From the NCBI GenBank assembly GCA_007922195.1, contig ML681995.1, positions 11,912,809-11,976,808 on the forward strand: DNA of 64,000 bases. Direction: 5' to 3'. This document shows, piece by piece, positions 54,081-64,000 of the stretch. How positions within the stretch are numbered: position 1 is the stretch's first letter; every line of letters starts with the position of its first letter. Under the pieces are notes generated by a model. It had not been told where the DNA came from. It searched no databases and was given only the letters and a program-made list of their open reading frames with translations. The position numbers and the translations under genes were made by a program. This DNA comes from Podocnemis expansa (taxonomy: Eukaryota; Chordata; Testudines; Podocnemididae).

Positions 54081-54916
54081 GTGGCCAAAAGATGCCAATC
54101 TCATGTATAGTGTGAATTCAAATGAGTGTGAGAGTAGACGTTTATTAAATAGCTTCCATGTTGTGGAAAGAAGCTGGATCTGTCATCTGTGCCTAGTGGA
54201 TGTGAAATAGGCATAGCAGCAGAAAAGGCAGCACAGAAAACAAAGTTTGTGCAAGCTGATCACTAAGGAGCAATAATGGGAATGATTCCAGATTGAAAGA
54301 ACTTTTGACACAATGGGCACAGAACATCCACATTGTCTGGATGTGGAATTCTTCAACTCTGTTGGCTGGTTTATTCAATGAAAGTGTTGTCGCTTCTGTT
54401 AAATGCTGATCAAACTGTCTTCACCAAATAATTTTGTGCCTTCACGATACATGTCCTGGTGAAGGGTAAAGAAGGAACTAATTTATATCCTGTAGCATAG
54501 TCTCTAGTCAGGACAGCTTGCTTGGGTTTGAAACTTCTGGCTCATATCCCTCGTCAACATAACAGTACTTGTCTCTATTGCTCTGATGCCATCTTTGAGT
54601 GTTCAGAAAGTCAAAATAGATATGCAGCTGTTGTCAAAATACTAGGAGTGATGAAGATCTTTGCAGTGACTGGAGCTGTATTGTGATAAGATAATAAGCT
54701 GGCAGACATTTATGAACTACTTATTTTACTTGTGAAGAAGAATAATAACACTTGTTTAATAACTTATTCCTTGCAAAGTGAGGGACTTTATTCTTACAGG
54801 TTTATTCTGGAAAGTCGACCCCTCTGTGTTAGAGGTGTCATGGTAATCAACCAAGTGAAAGGGAATTCCCAACATTATCCTGTGGCAAAAAGGACCAACA
54901 AGATTCTTTTAATGAG
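54081..54916. other. Anonymous sequence
   Basis: No gene or repeat recognised. Confidence 0.4.
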
Positions 54917-55032
54917 TATGTCTACACTGGAGGCTTAAGTCAACTTAAGCAACTTCCTGGGCACATTTAGAGTTCATTAAGTTTTCTTAAATGCTTGCTT
55001 AAGTCAACTTAATAACTCCTACCCTTAAAGTC
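54917..55032 (+). mobile_element. Truncated palindromic MITE, TAAGTCGACTTA family, left part
   Basis: TATGTCTACACTGGAGGCTT, AAGTCAACTTAAGCAACTTC and CATTTAGAGTTCATTAAG match 24354-24475 closely, then the similarity stops at CCCTTAAAGTC. The inverted right arm is missing. Confidence 0.85.
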
Positions 55033-56059
55033 TTGCTACATTGTGCAATTTGGTAGATGTATCCAGTATTTGTAATACCCTTGCAATGAGGATAAAAGAA
55101 ATGTTGGTTGCCACATCTCTCTAGGTGTGAGCAGTGGCTTGGAGACCAGGCATTTCTGAATTGCTTCACTTTGTAAAACACTCACTAGCTAGCTGCAAAC
55201 AGTGTTGCGCTACTCAGCTGTTGGCAAGCTCCACAAACACTGAAACCACTTTTCCATTCTCGGTTTTCTTCTATGAACACAGAATCAATTAGCAACTACC
55301 AGTAGCTTCAGAGTGCAGTATGACTGAATTTCTTGCCCAGTATCTGTGTTGATTTTTGTTCCTGATCTGTCCAGTTGCAACAGAATGTGCAGCAGAGTGA
55401 GAATTTTACTCCCTGTTTGCCCAGGAATGTGGGCATGAGCTAATGTTCTGGGATCACATTTGCAACTGCCAAGGACTCATATTGTTCAGAGCAGGAGCTC
55501 CACTGTCCCACACATCTCTTTACAGATCTCAGCATGGAGAATTTTATTTAAATAAACTTGCATGTTCAAAGCACTCCGGTGTCTGTATTTCTTCCTCTTA
55601 GGTCTGCTTAACATTCCAACGTTTTCTTGCACACTGCTACAGGCAGTTCTGCTTTTCTCTTTTAGCCTTTTTTCCTTTCCTTCTTTGTTTTTTGTTTACA
55701 ACTGACACAATCCTTCCCCCTTTGTTAAGAACGTTCTTCTCTCGCTAGGAATCTTCTCTCTCTCATTCCAGCATTTGGCTGACTTTTGGAAATACATTCA
55801 GTTCAGCCAAACAGCCTGATTTCAGTGTACCAGATCCTGCAGCAGCTAGGAGACTGAATCTTTACCCTGCAGTTGTTCTCTCTTTCTGTATAAGCTTGTG
55901 GCAATTTTCCTTATGCTGGCATCCAGGTTAATTTGTCATCCTCAGTATCATGGTTATATTATGAACTTAAATAGCATCTCAAATCAATTAAGCAATAAAA
56001 CCCAGTTGCAGATCAACACCTACTCTATGATTATGTCCAAAGGAGGTTAGTCAGTGATT
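55033..56059. other. Anonymous sequence
   Basis: No gene or repeat recognised in about 1 kb. Confidence 0.4.
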
Positions 56060-56315
56060 CTATAGGAGCTGTGTTGCCCAGTGGATAGGTCACAAGCATA
56101 GGATTCTAGAGATGTGTGCTTTGCTACTAGTTCTCACTTTGGCTTCCTGTGCCTTTGCTTCCCCTCCTAAATTTTGGCCATCTTGTCTCTAAACTGAAAG
56201 TGCTTCAAGGCTGGGATTCTCTTGTGTTTTTGTACAGTGGCGACCTAATCTCAGTTGGGGCTTCTGCAAGTTTTAGTCTTAGAAATAATTATAATAATCT
56301 TTGTCTAAAGAAAAC
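56060..56315 (+). repeat. tRNA-headed CORE/MIR-type SINE, nearly full length
   Basis: The head GTTGCCCAGTGGATAGGTCA gives an A-box-like start. It is followed by a B-box region too decayed to read, a MIR-like middle (CACTTTGGCTTCCTGTGCCT) and the tail TGAAAGTGCTTCAAGGCTGG, GTACAGTGGCGACC, ending in TAATTATAATAATC. The antisense partner tail is at 43345-43490. Confidence 0.75.
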
Positions 56316-56644
56316 ATGTTTTAAATTATAAATTGTAAAAAGTGAGCAACAATGTGTTCATATTTTTATACCTCTTACCCTTCTTCATCCCTGTTAAGAG
56401 CTGCCTATAAAGTGTTGCACCTAGGGAGTCATTTATCTTGCACAACAACGTTTATTGGTCCAAGCCTATGAACAGAGCTGCATATTCTTTTTCTAATGTT
56501 TTGTTAAGCCTTGTCCTCTGAAAATGCACTGAACTGTGACCAAACTTCTAAATATCTAGCCTCTTTTGGTGTTTCTCTTGTGTATGTACTTGGTATGAAA
56601 GCTTTCTCATTACAAGGATGGCCTGTGTTTTACTGTAACACAAT

Positions 56645-56755
56645 TAGGGTGACCAGATGTCCTGATATCAGGATCTTTGTCTTGTATATGAAGCTATACC
56701 CCCCAACCTCTCCAAAAAGTGTCCCAATTTTTCACACTTGCTATCCAATTTCACA
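56645..56755 (+). mobile_element. DNA-transposon relic starting AGGGTGACCAGATGTCC
   Basis: TTAGGGTGACCAGATGTCCT followed by CAGGATCTTTGTCTTGTATA and CCCAATTTTTCACACTTGCT matches a widespread amniote MITE-like repeat. The expected right terminus (CTGGTCACCCTA) is missing after CTATC. Superfamily left open. Confidence 0.6.
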
Positions 56756-57634
56756 GGAGACAAAGTTGCATTTTTCCAATAACGTGCAATACAAAGGATA
56801 GCTGCTGGAAATAAATAAGGAATTAATTCATTGTTCATTTAAAATGTATATCCTTTACTGGAGCATTGAATGAGCAGGTCAAGAGATTTCTAGGAAGCTG
56901 GCATTTTGTCGTAAGATTAATCTCTTTAATAATTTCCTCCCCAAACTGTCTAATTCCTGGACAGACCCACCACATGTACAAGTATGTTTTCCTTGTCCTG
57001 TTAAGCCCTTCCACCAACAGTTATATGTCTAGTAATTTATGAAAACTGTCTTTATGAGCAACACAAATTGAAGATGTATGCCTGCTTCCTCATATAGAGG
57101 CCTCCTCATCAATTTCTTTGTCTGAATCCCACGTTTATCTTTTCGTTTGGTTTACTTATTTTCTTACCAATATCTTTTTCAAACAAAACTGTAAATACAT
57201 AACAACTTGCTTCTTGGTCAGCTGTTCAAATGTGGTTAAAGATCAAGACAAAGCTGCCATGTATCTAGATTTCAGAATAAAATGTTTGACTTGTAAATTC
57301 TGAAAATATGGGATTTTTCTATTATTTACATTACTACATATCTCCTGGTGTGATTTCAATGCAGGAACCAGGGACAGCTCTTGGAATTGAGTAATCTCAG
57401 CTCTTTCCCACAAATGTTGCTGAGGCCCGCTACCTTTCCTACCAGTACTTTCATTAGTAATCAGGAATTTATTCCTAGCAAATATCAAAATACTGCATAT
57501 TCTTGAGCACCGTCTACTGGAAAATTTTCTAGTAACTAACTGTGCACGGACATCTTACACCTGTAGAGCATTCTCATAACAACTCCCTCTCACCCTCACA
57601 ACTCCAGTTTGTGACTTTACTTTGCTCCATCACA

Positions 57635-57755
57635 CCAAATATTAGTTGTAAGGTCTTTGGGCCAAGGACATCGTCTTTCTGTTTGATCTGTAAGGCGCCC
57701 AAAAGATTTCAGGATACTTTACAATCACCAATAACTATAATTCTAAGAATTGCAT
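57635..57755 (+). repeat. CORE-type SINE tail
   Basis: TTGTAAGGTCTTTGGGCCAA, GGACATCGTCTTTCTGTTTG and a following AATAACTATAATTCT resemble the tail of the SINE at 56190-56310. Diverged. Confidence 0.45.
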
Positions 57756-57877
57756 CATTAACTTGTCTTCCCCCACCCCGAGAGTACACAGACAATAAGG
57801 GACACTATCAGTCTGAAATGCAGTCCGGTTTTGAAGTAAGCCATTAAGATGGCCTGTTCACATAGTTCACCCCGATA

Positions 57878-57980
57878 CACGACCTATGCATACACTTGCC
57901 AGCCCTCCAGGATTGTCTTGTCATGTCATGAGATAAAACCTCTAGGAATATGTCCATCCAAAACTGGCCACCCTACCTAT
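57878..57980. repeat. Possible DNA-transposon relic
   Basis: GCCAGCCCTCCAGGATTGTC and, about 60 bp on, AACTGGCCACCCTACC suggest a short element related to the family at 56645, but borders are uncertain. Confidence 0.3.
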
Positions 57981-58233
57981 GCATCACTTCAGGCTTAAGT
58001 GAGACTGAGCTGTTGCATAGGTCTTTTGCTAGCTCTCTCCTCAATGAAAATTTCACCCTTGATGCAAAGCTGCTAGAGTGGAGCTGTTCAGCAGTATATT
58101 AACTATTTCTTTTCCTCAACCCCTACACACTCTGCTTAGAAAAACCACAGATCATTGGAGCTGGTTGGGGCCAAGGATTGGGGGAAAGCAGATGCCAGTT
58201 TCTTCTTCTCCTTAATTGGATATCCTTTTACAG

Positions 58234-58680
58234 CAGGGGTTTTTAACTCCTGAAGAACTGCAACATGGCTGGGAGCAGCTCCAGCCATGCGCGACACAGG
58301 GGATGGCTTGCTCTTCCGCAGCTGCTACAGTCAGGACTTCCCCCAGTGGCAGCACTTTCTGCAGCAGCTTATTTTAAATAAAAATATCTTTGGAGTCAAT
58401 TTCAGCAGTGGGAGGCAGCAGGAACAGCCCTTGCTGCCACAAAAGCTGCCCGCCTAGGCACTTTCAGAGACAGCTTGAAGATGAGGTGCCCTCACCACCT
58501 CAGAAAGGTGCTGCTGCTGGGGATTTCAGTGGCAGCTTCTTAAAGTGAAGCAGCCTGTTGTAGAAGCTCTGCTACCCACCAAAGGTTTCTTTTGGAGGTA
58601 GGCTCAGACTTTTGGCATCAGGTTGCTAAGTGGTAACACACTCAGCCTCTGTGCTGAGACACATCAGTTGAGACCTGCTG
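58234..58680. mobile_element. hAT-type relic
   Basis: CAGCAGGGGTTTTTAACTCC at the left and TTGAGACCTGCTG at the right are inverted. The flanks CCTTTTA and CTTTAAA are similar but not identical. The interior is GC-rich without coding signal. Confidence 0.5.
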
Positions 58681-58689
58681 CTTTAAAGG

Positions 58690-59515
58690 ACCTCTTCCAG
58701 GATGGAAGCAGACTCTCTGAGCATGCTGCTGCAGCAGCAGCCTAAGAGCCAAGACACATGTCCAGCAGGCAAGCAAATGGAGACTGGATACTCATCCAAG
58801 CCTATGAGTGAGCATCAGCAACTGAAGTGCCACAGAGGAGCCTGTTGGGGGGCACAAAGCAGTGACCTAAGCCCCTCACAGCACAAGGAGGACCTTCATC
58901 CCAAAGAGAAGAGTGGGCACTATGTGTATAGAGGGTGGATGTAGGCCATGCACATAGAGCGGGGCTGTAGGATGGGTCTTTAGTCGGGTAACAGTTGAGA
59001 AGCAGAAAGCACCCCGAATGAAAAGAGGACAAAGATAAGTGTACACAGACAAACCACCTCTAGCTGGAATGAGCCCTGGTTGTTGGGCTGTACAGGCTAA
59101 TATGTAATTTCCCTCTAGTTAAGGGGTGGACTAAAGAGGCCCCCAAGTCTTGGCCTGATGACATGCCCCTGTCTAGTTCACTCTTCTAGAGACCAAGTTA
59201 GGAATGACTGTTTACTTTACATTATAATTGACGAAGCTACAGTTCCTGGATGTATACACATTGTCCTTTCTGCCAGGCCTAGTAAAAAATACTTTCCTTA
59301 AACCCATGTGCATGACTTGTTAGTGGGACTCCATCAGGTCCTTATGCTCCCACCGCCTGGCAGCTTGCATCAGGGCTTTTCCCTGAGCTCATGGTACATC
59401 TGGCACACTACAAAGATATCTGCAAACATCTAGTGTCCCACTGGACTCCAGCAGCTTGAAGATTACCAACTAGTCGATACTCACAACACTTTGGAAAACT
59501 CACAAAACCACAGAA
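58690..59515. other. Unassigned sequence with one 80-codon frame
   Basis: Frame 58702-58944 on + (starts MEADSLSMLLQQQPKSQD) follows a CAG-rich stretch and shows no recognisable domain. I treat it as chance. Confidence 0.35.
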
Positions 59516-60140
59516 ATGGAGGCGTGGAGGGCAGCTCAAGGGATCATCCAGTACAGTAGTTCTTGAACTTTTAAATGGAGACCCACCCCCAGTGGAATTT
59601 TGAATAACATTTGCACCCCATGAATCTTGCCCCCCTTTCCCACTCCTGAAAGGGGGTGTGCAGGGTTCAGAAAAAAAACAGCACCTACAGTGTGGGAAGT
59701 GCTCACCTAACTATTGCATTCCCCCTTCCCACAAACCTCCCCCTTTCAGGAAAAACACCAACGCCTATAGCGCAGGAAGTAGCAGCAGCAGGGAGCAGCG
59801 AGCCCCAGCAGCAGCACAGGAAGTGGAGAGCAGGGGCAGCAGCTGCAGCAGCACAGAGGCAGCAGCAGCACAGGGCGTGTGCTTGGCAGCAACAGGGCGC
59901 TGCTGCTGCCACAGGAGGTGGGCAGCCTCAGTGACTACTTCCATCTCGGGAGTGCATGGAGGGGAACTGGCTCTGTTCCCTGCTCAGTCAGTAGTTCCAG
60001 GCCCACCATGTGCAGCAATCTCCCCCTGCCTCTGGTCTCCTCCTAAGAGTCACCCTGAGGGTCCCCCCCACTTTGAGAACTACGCATCTAGTCTATCCAT
60101 TATACTGAGGCAGAATTAATGTAAAATGCTCAGTATCATT
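59516..60140 (-). mobile_element. CR1-like antisense end split by a hAT
   Basis: Outside the hAT, GCAGCTCAAGGGATCATCCAGT joined to CTATCCATTATACTGAGGCA and GAATTAATG resembles the antisense 3' end of CR1-like LINEs (compare 14382-14420). Only short flanks support this. Confidence 0.45.
59554..60085. mobile_element. Non-autonomous hAT with GC-rich, CAG-repeat interior
   Basis: Ends CAGTAGTTCTTGAACTTTTA and CCACTTTGAGAACTACGC are inverted. Flanks ATCCAGTA (59546-59553) and ATCTAGTC (60086-60093) agree at 6 of 8 positions. The interior has an imperfect CAG/GCA-rich run (59780-59915) that produces Ala/Gln-rich frames of up to 153 codons, which I do not regard as genes. Confidence 0.75.
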
Positions 60141-62011
60141 CCAGTGTCACATAGCTCACCGTCCAAAGGCAGGGGTATAGATCGTTTTACCTAACCCAAT
60201 GATCAAAGAAGTCAATCAAAAGACTCCCAATGAACTTCAGACCAAGTCTTGTGTCTTTTCATTAGTCTCAGAAATAAGAAAAGAACTTCTTGTAGACTGG
60301 CTTGCCCACTTAACTTCACAGAGCCTTCTATAAAGGGATAAATGTTGAGTGTTTCTAGCTGCCCAGGTGATTAAAGGACTTACACTATTCCAATAATATA
60401 CACACATCCCATTTTCGAAAGAATTATGCCCCAAAGAGAATAATTTGGTCAAACCAATAAGGATATAAATATGATTTTTATTTTAAAAACATTTAAAACA
60501 GAAAATCAACTGAATGACCAAGAAACATGTTGATTTCATCCAAAATCATCACTGCCAGTCCCAGTAAGAAACACGTGTAACAGACGCTGAAACACCCTAC
60601 TTGTAAGCTACAAAGGTCCAGACATATGAGCACTACTATGAAGTAAGCCATCACTTCTAAATGGAGATGGAAATGGTGGGAAAATAATCACGTAAAGTAG
60701 GGAGTTTATTTTATTCTCCTTGGGTGATCCTTAACAATTTCTAGCTAATGAAAGAAGCCAGTGACAGTTATTGGGAAATAGCTTCTTCAAAATGCCAGCA
60801 TCAGTCACCATCCACTACTCAGAATGAAAACAATCAAGAATTGAAGTGCATAAAACACAAGGACAGCACATAGTATTTCATCCTCTCTTTGTAGGTATGA
60901 TACAAAAAACCTGTACTAAAAAATCCACAAATGGAAAATTATAGAGTTAAAATATAATAAGATAGTATAGTAAAAGTTCAAAGAGGAATTTCATGATGGA
61001 GTAGCTTTGGAGAAGCTTACAATGAAGATTCATTTCTGACGCTCAAACAGAGTCCAAGCCTCATAGACAGTGGGTCTTGATCTATAACATACTAGGCATT
61101 GATGGGGATGCAGAAGAACTAAGAGGTAAATTCATTGATGTCTCATGTGCTTTGTGCTGCAACAGCACTGCAAAAATACCCATAACCTGTGTTAACTGAC
61201 TGGTTAAGCCCTGGAATTGCCAGGCCAGATCAGTCCAAGAATCAAGCCACCACAGTGTCCTTCTCTCTCTGACAGAAGCTAGTACAAATCCAAGACATCC
61301 TGCGTAGTCAGTCCTGTTCTCCATACTTGCTTATACTGCATTCATCACAGTATCTGAGCACTTTAAAGCTGCATATTAAGCAACACGACTAACATTTGTC
61401 ATGTGTTGTTTATTCTTTTATCCCCTTTCCAGAGGGAGAAGTGTGTACAGCAGAATATCTTGTGTTGGTAGAGTTTTTTGGCAGTCGTGAGGTAACCTCC
61501 TCCTAAGAAATTTCCACTGAAGAAGTAATGTTGACAGAACGGGGGACAATTCTTATTTCAGAGGCAGGAAAGAAATGGAGAACATATTTGCTTCCTGAAC
61601 TAAATTCTCTTTAATTGACTTACAAAAAACTCCCAAATGGCCTTTTTCCTAGCTGAATATTTACAGAAATTAGACCCACGTTAGAGGGGAACTAAAACTG
61701 TTCTAAGCTCTTAGAAGACAGTATATTTAGTTTATATCACTGTGTTTATTTCCTTTTTGTCTTTTCATATGAGGTACAAATGAACACATCTGGCTAGTGC
61801 TTCTGGCAGGGTAAATCAGCACCACTGTATTGAAGTTAGTGGAAGACACACAGAAACAGGAGTGGTTCAAATTGCAATGAGCTGTCTCCTCAAGGGAAAA
61901 CAGGTAAACATAAATACATCTCACTGGTCCTCACTCAGCAAACTGCACTCTGCCTTGCTCTGTACTGTGGCGTGATGTCAGCAGCCATTGAAGGAGATAG
62001 GCAAAGTACTT
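60141..62011. other. Anonymous sequence
   Basis: No repeat or exon recognised. An 80-codon minus frame at 61324-61082 (GLDSWTDLAWQFQG-like text) is not matched to any family I know. Confidence 0.4.
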
Positions 62012-62024
62012 AAAATACTTTGCA

Positions 62025-62525
62025 AAAAAAGCAAGGAGTCTTGTGGCACTTAAAGACTAACAGATTTATTTATCGCATGAGCTTTCGTGGGAGAAAATCC
62101 CACTTCGTCAGACATTTTGAAGAGGGGGAACTTAGCGAATGGGATGAAAATAAATGCAGGGGAGTGAAACTGAATTAATACGCAGATTAGATTGTGTGAA
62201 GGCAGGACTGAATCGTGACTTTGGCTTCTTTTCCCACTATAACAGGTAATTTGACTTCACCCTCGTCTGTGTGCTGTTTCCCAGAATTTGGATCTTTACA
62301 AATGCTCTGACTTGCTGTTGCAGAATGACCTGATCCTATGTCTTACACTCCCCTGCATTTTTTTCATCCCATTCTGTAAGTTCCATCTCCTCAAAGTGTC
62401 TGACAAAGTGGGATTTTCTCCCACGAAAGCTCATGCGATAAATAAATGTTAGTCTTTAAGTGCCACAAGACTCTTTGCTTTTTTTGCTTTACTAGACTAA
62501 CACGGCTGCCTCTTTGGAACTTGGC
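62025..62525. mobile_element. PLE, inverted head-to-head, 13-bp perfect target duplication
   Basis: The left arm (62025-62166, antisense) and right arm (62167-62525, sense) meet abruptly after GCAGGGGAGTG. The left arm holds only the tail (AAGCAAGGAGTCTTGTGGCA, GCATGAGCTTTCGTGGGAGA). The right arm also keeps the end of the endonuclease ORF (TTAATACGCAGATTAGATTG, GACTTTGGCTTCTTTTCCCA). AAAATACTTTGCA is identical at 62012-62024 and 62526-62538. Confidence 0.95.
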
Positions 62526-62538
62526 AAAATACTTTGCA

Positions 62539-64000
62539 TATCTCCCTCTGATTGCCTACTGCCTACTTACCATAGTGTCCTCAGTGCACTGAGTCAGAGG
62601 CAAATGCCTTCTGGCCAACTCTAGTCTACTCTTTCTGTGGGGGTAGGAATGTGTTCTTTCATGATCATCTTCTGGATTGACTAAGCGGGTCATCATAGAC
62701 CTGATCAGTTGATTCAGAAGATTGATCTGACAGCAGTGAATTTGCTCTGGTCGGTGAAGACCTGCCCCCATCTCATCCAATTCAAAGCTTTCATCAAGCC
62801 AGGACCCACTCCACAAAAGACTACCTCTCCCTTGGCAGATACAATGGACCAGTCATTCTCTGGAACAAAACACTAGAACCTCTCTGAAACTGGATGCAAA
62901 ACATTGTCTAGGAAAGATGCCCTGCTGCAAGAGATGAGGCTGTACGTACATTTTGCTTTGTTTCAAAGCATATTATAAGCTCCCTCTCATTGCACTGGTC
63001 TTTCCTCAGAGCAGGTGATCACACAAAAGTGCCTGTATCTGATAAGTAGATAAATAATGATTAGCAAAATAGATGGAGAAGACCCACAGAGTCCCCATTT
63101 GGATTTCTTGAACATATATATATATTTTATTTAAGTTAGGCACCAAAAGAGGCTTTGAAATCTCTAGGGACCAAAGTGCAGTCTCTCCCATCTCTCACTT
63201 CTCTTGAGCAACTTCTCAGCACAGCTCTGTGAGCTGGCTACTCTTTGGCAGATCTCTACGTCCAGGCTAATTCAACAGAGGTGAAAGCTAGAAAATTCAT
63301 TGCAACAATGTCATTAAGAATACAGTGATTCCAACAGACTCCTGCATTATTTATGATTTAGGCATTCTGTTTCCACAGGATTGTTAGGCGATCTCTCTTC
63401 ACAATATTCAAACACACAACTCAGTCACAAAATGCAAGCATCTTGTGCTCTTTCTCCTCTTCTGTACAGTAATAAGCTGCTGTCTTGCCTTGCTTTTTCA
63501 TAAGCTCTACAATCCCGTGGTACAGCAGATCTAATATACTGCCCCAGCCTTTCTAATTGCTTTCTAATGTCTTTTTCTTGTGGTGTATTTACAATTTGCA
63601 TATGCACAATTATGGTGGACAAATTATATCTGCAAGCCACCAATTATCTGAACTGCTAGAATTGTACCAGGGTGATGCTATTCATATGCATGAAGGTTAT
63701 AGCTGAAATGTGTGTGTTTGGAATGTAGAGAGGAAACCAGAATGTTCTGGTAACTAACAAATCTAGGGCTTTTAACACTTTATAGGTGCAAGCCTCAAAG
63801 ATGATCTGATAAATCCAGGCTGATGCTAACTAAAAATGGTGACGGCGAAGCACACCAGAACATGCATAACAAGAACACAGGCATGTAGGAGAAACAGGAA
63901 GAGTCAATTGGAGATGGGGTAAGCAGTATCAGTGAGGAGGTGTGAAGGAAATTAGGAGGGACGGCAATAATGACCTAAGAGCAGATAGGAACCTGAAACA
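62539..64000. other. Unassigned sequence with two unexplained minus-strand frames
   Basis: A minus frame at 62816-62556 (86 codons; ESFELDEMGAGLHRPEQIHC) and one at 63643-63425 (72 codons; TPQEKDIRKQLERLGQYIRS) look less repetitive than the other short frames, but I recognise neither. A short (TA)n run lies at about 63112-63126. No transposon ends seen. Confidence 0.4.

Noticed and set aside
59656..60119. Ala/Gln-rich frames up to 153 codons
   Set aside because: Read-through of a CAG-type run within a hAT; all three frames are open over the run.
1..64000. CRISPR array, bacterial operon or phage
   Set aside because: No regularly spaced repeats, no ribosome-binding context, no long adjacent frames; repeat content is vertebrate.

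Overview
The window reads as a non-coding stretch of a reptile nuclear genome, most probably a turtle. Reasons: abundant CR1 LINE pieces, tyrosine-recombinase (DIRS) retrotransposons, many Penelope-like (PLE) tails, CORE/MIR-type and tRNA-derived SINEs, Harbinger and hAT DNA transposons, and strong CpG decay in the old copies. I recognise no host protein-coding exon, rRNA, functional tRNA or CRISPR array. The only coding remains I can defend belong to mobile elements, and almost all are broken. The lineage call is inference from repeat families.

Layout. 1-24.2 kb: anonymous sequence with a CR1 3' end (3.1-3.8 kb), PLE tails (5.3, 5.7, 10.3, 15.5 kb), a palindromic MITE (6.8 kb), hAT relics (2.2, 10.2, 18.7, 20.7, 22.4 kb), a 645-bp tandem duplication (11.9-13.2 kb), SINE pieces and a sense CR1 tail (17.6-18.2 kb). 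24.3-35.2 kb: one autonomous-type Harbinger transposon (transposase on +, Myb/SANT-like gene on -) swollen to about 10.9 kb by later insertions: a palindromic MITE, a CR1 tail that itself contains a hAT, and a hAT that contains an almost complete DIRS element. 35.2-39.7 kb: an inverted PLE, an antisense CR1 with RT homology, and a 2.5-kb PLE in head-to-head inverted form. 40-42.2 kb: two palindromic MITEs. 44.1-46.9 kb: AT-rich, no recognisable element. 46.9-49.5 kb: a short DIRS derivative keeping termini and a gag-like ORF only. 50.2-52.3 kb: a hAT with perfect target duplications. 53-55 kb: a MITE inside a MITE and a truncated relative. 55-64 kb: SINE pieces, two more hAT relics, a PLE with a 13-bp duplication, and unassigned sequence.

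How the parts relate. Target-site duplications read by eye give the order of insertion. At 24-35 kb: Harbinger first, then CR1, MITE and hAT, then the second hAT (inside CR1) and the DIRS (inside hAT). The two DIRS elements differ in sequence but share the same terminal grammar: inverted terminal repeats plus an internal region complementary to both outer ends. The PLE copies share an inverted head-to-head layout, several with a 9-13 bp target duplication. The palindromic MITEs share one terminal sequence but are filled with different iterated palindromic words, all centred on TCGA.
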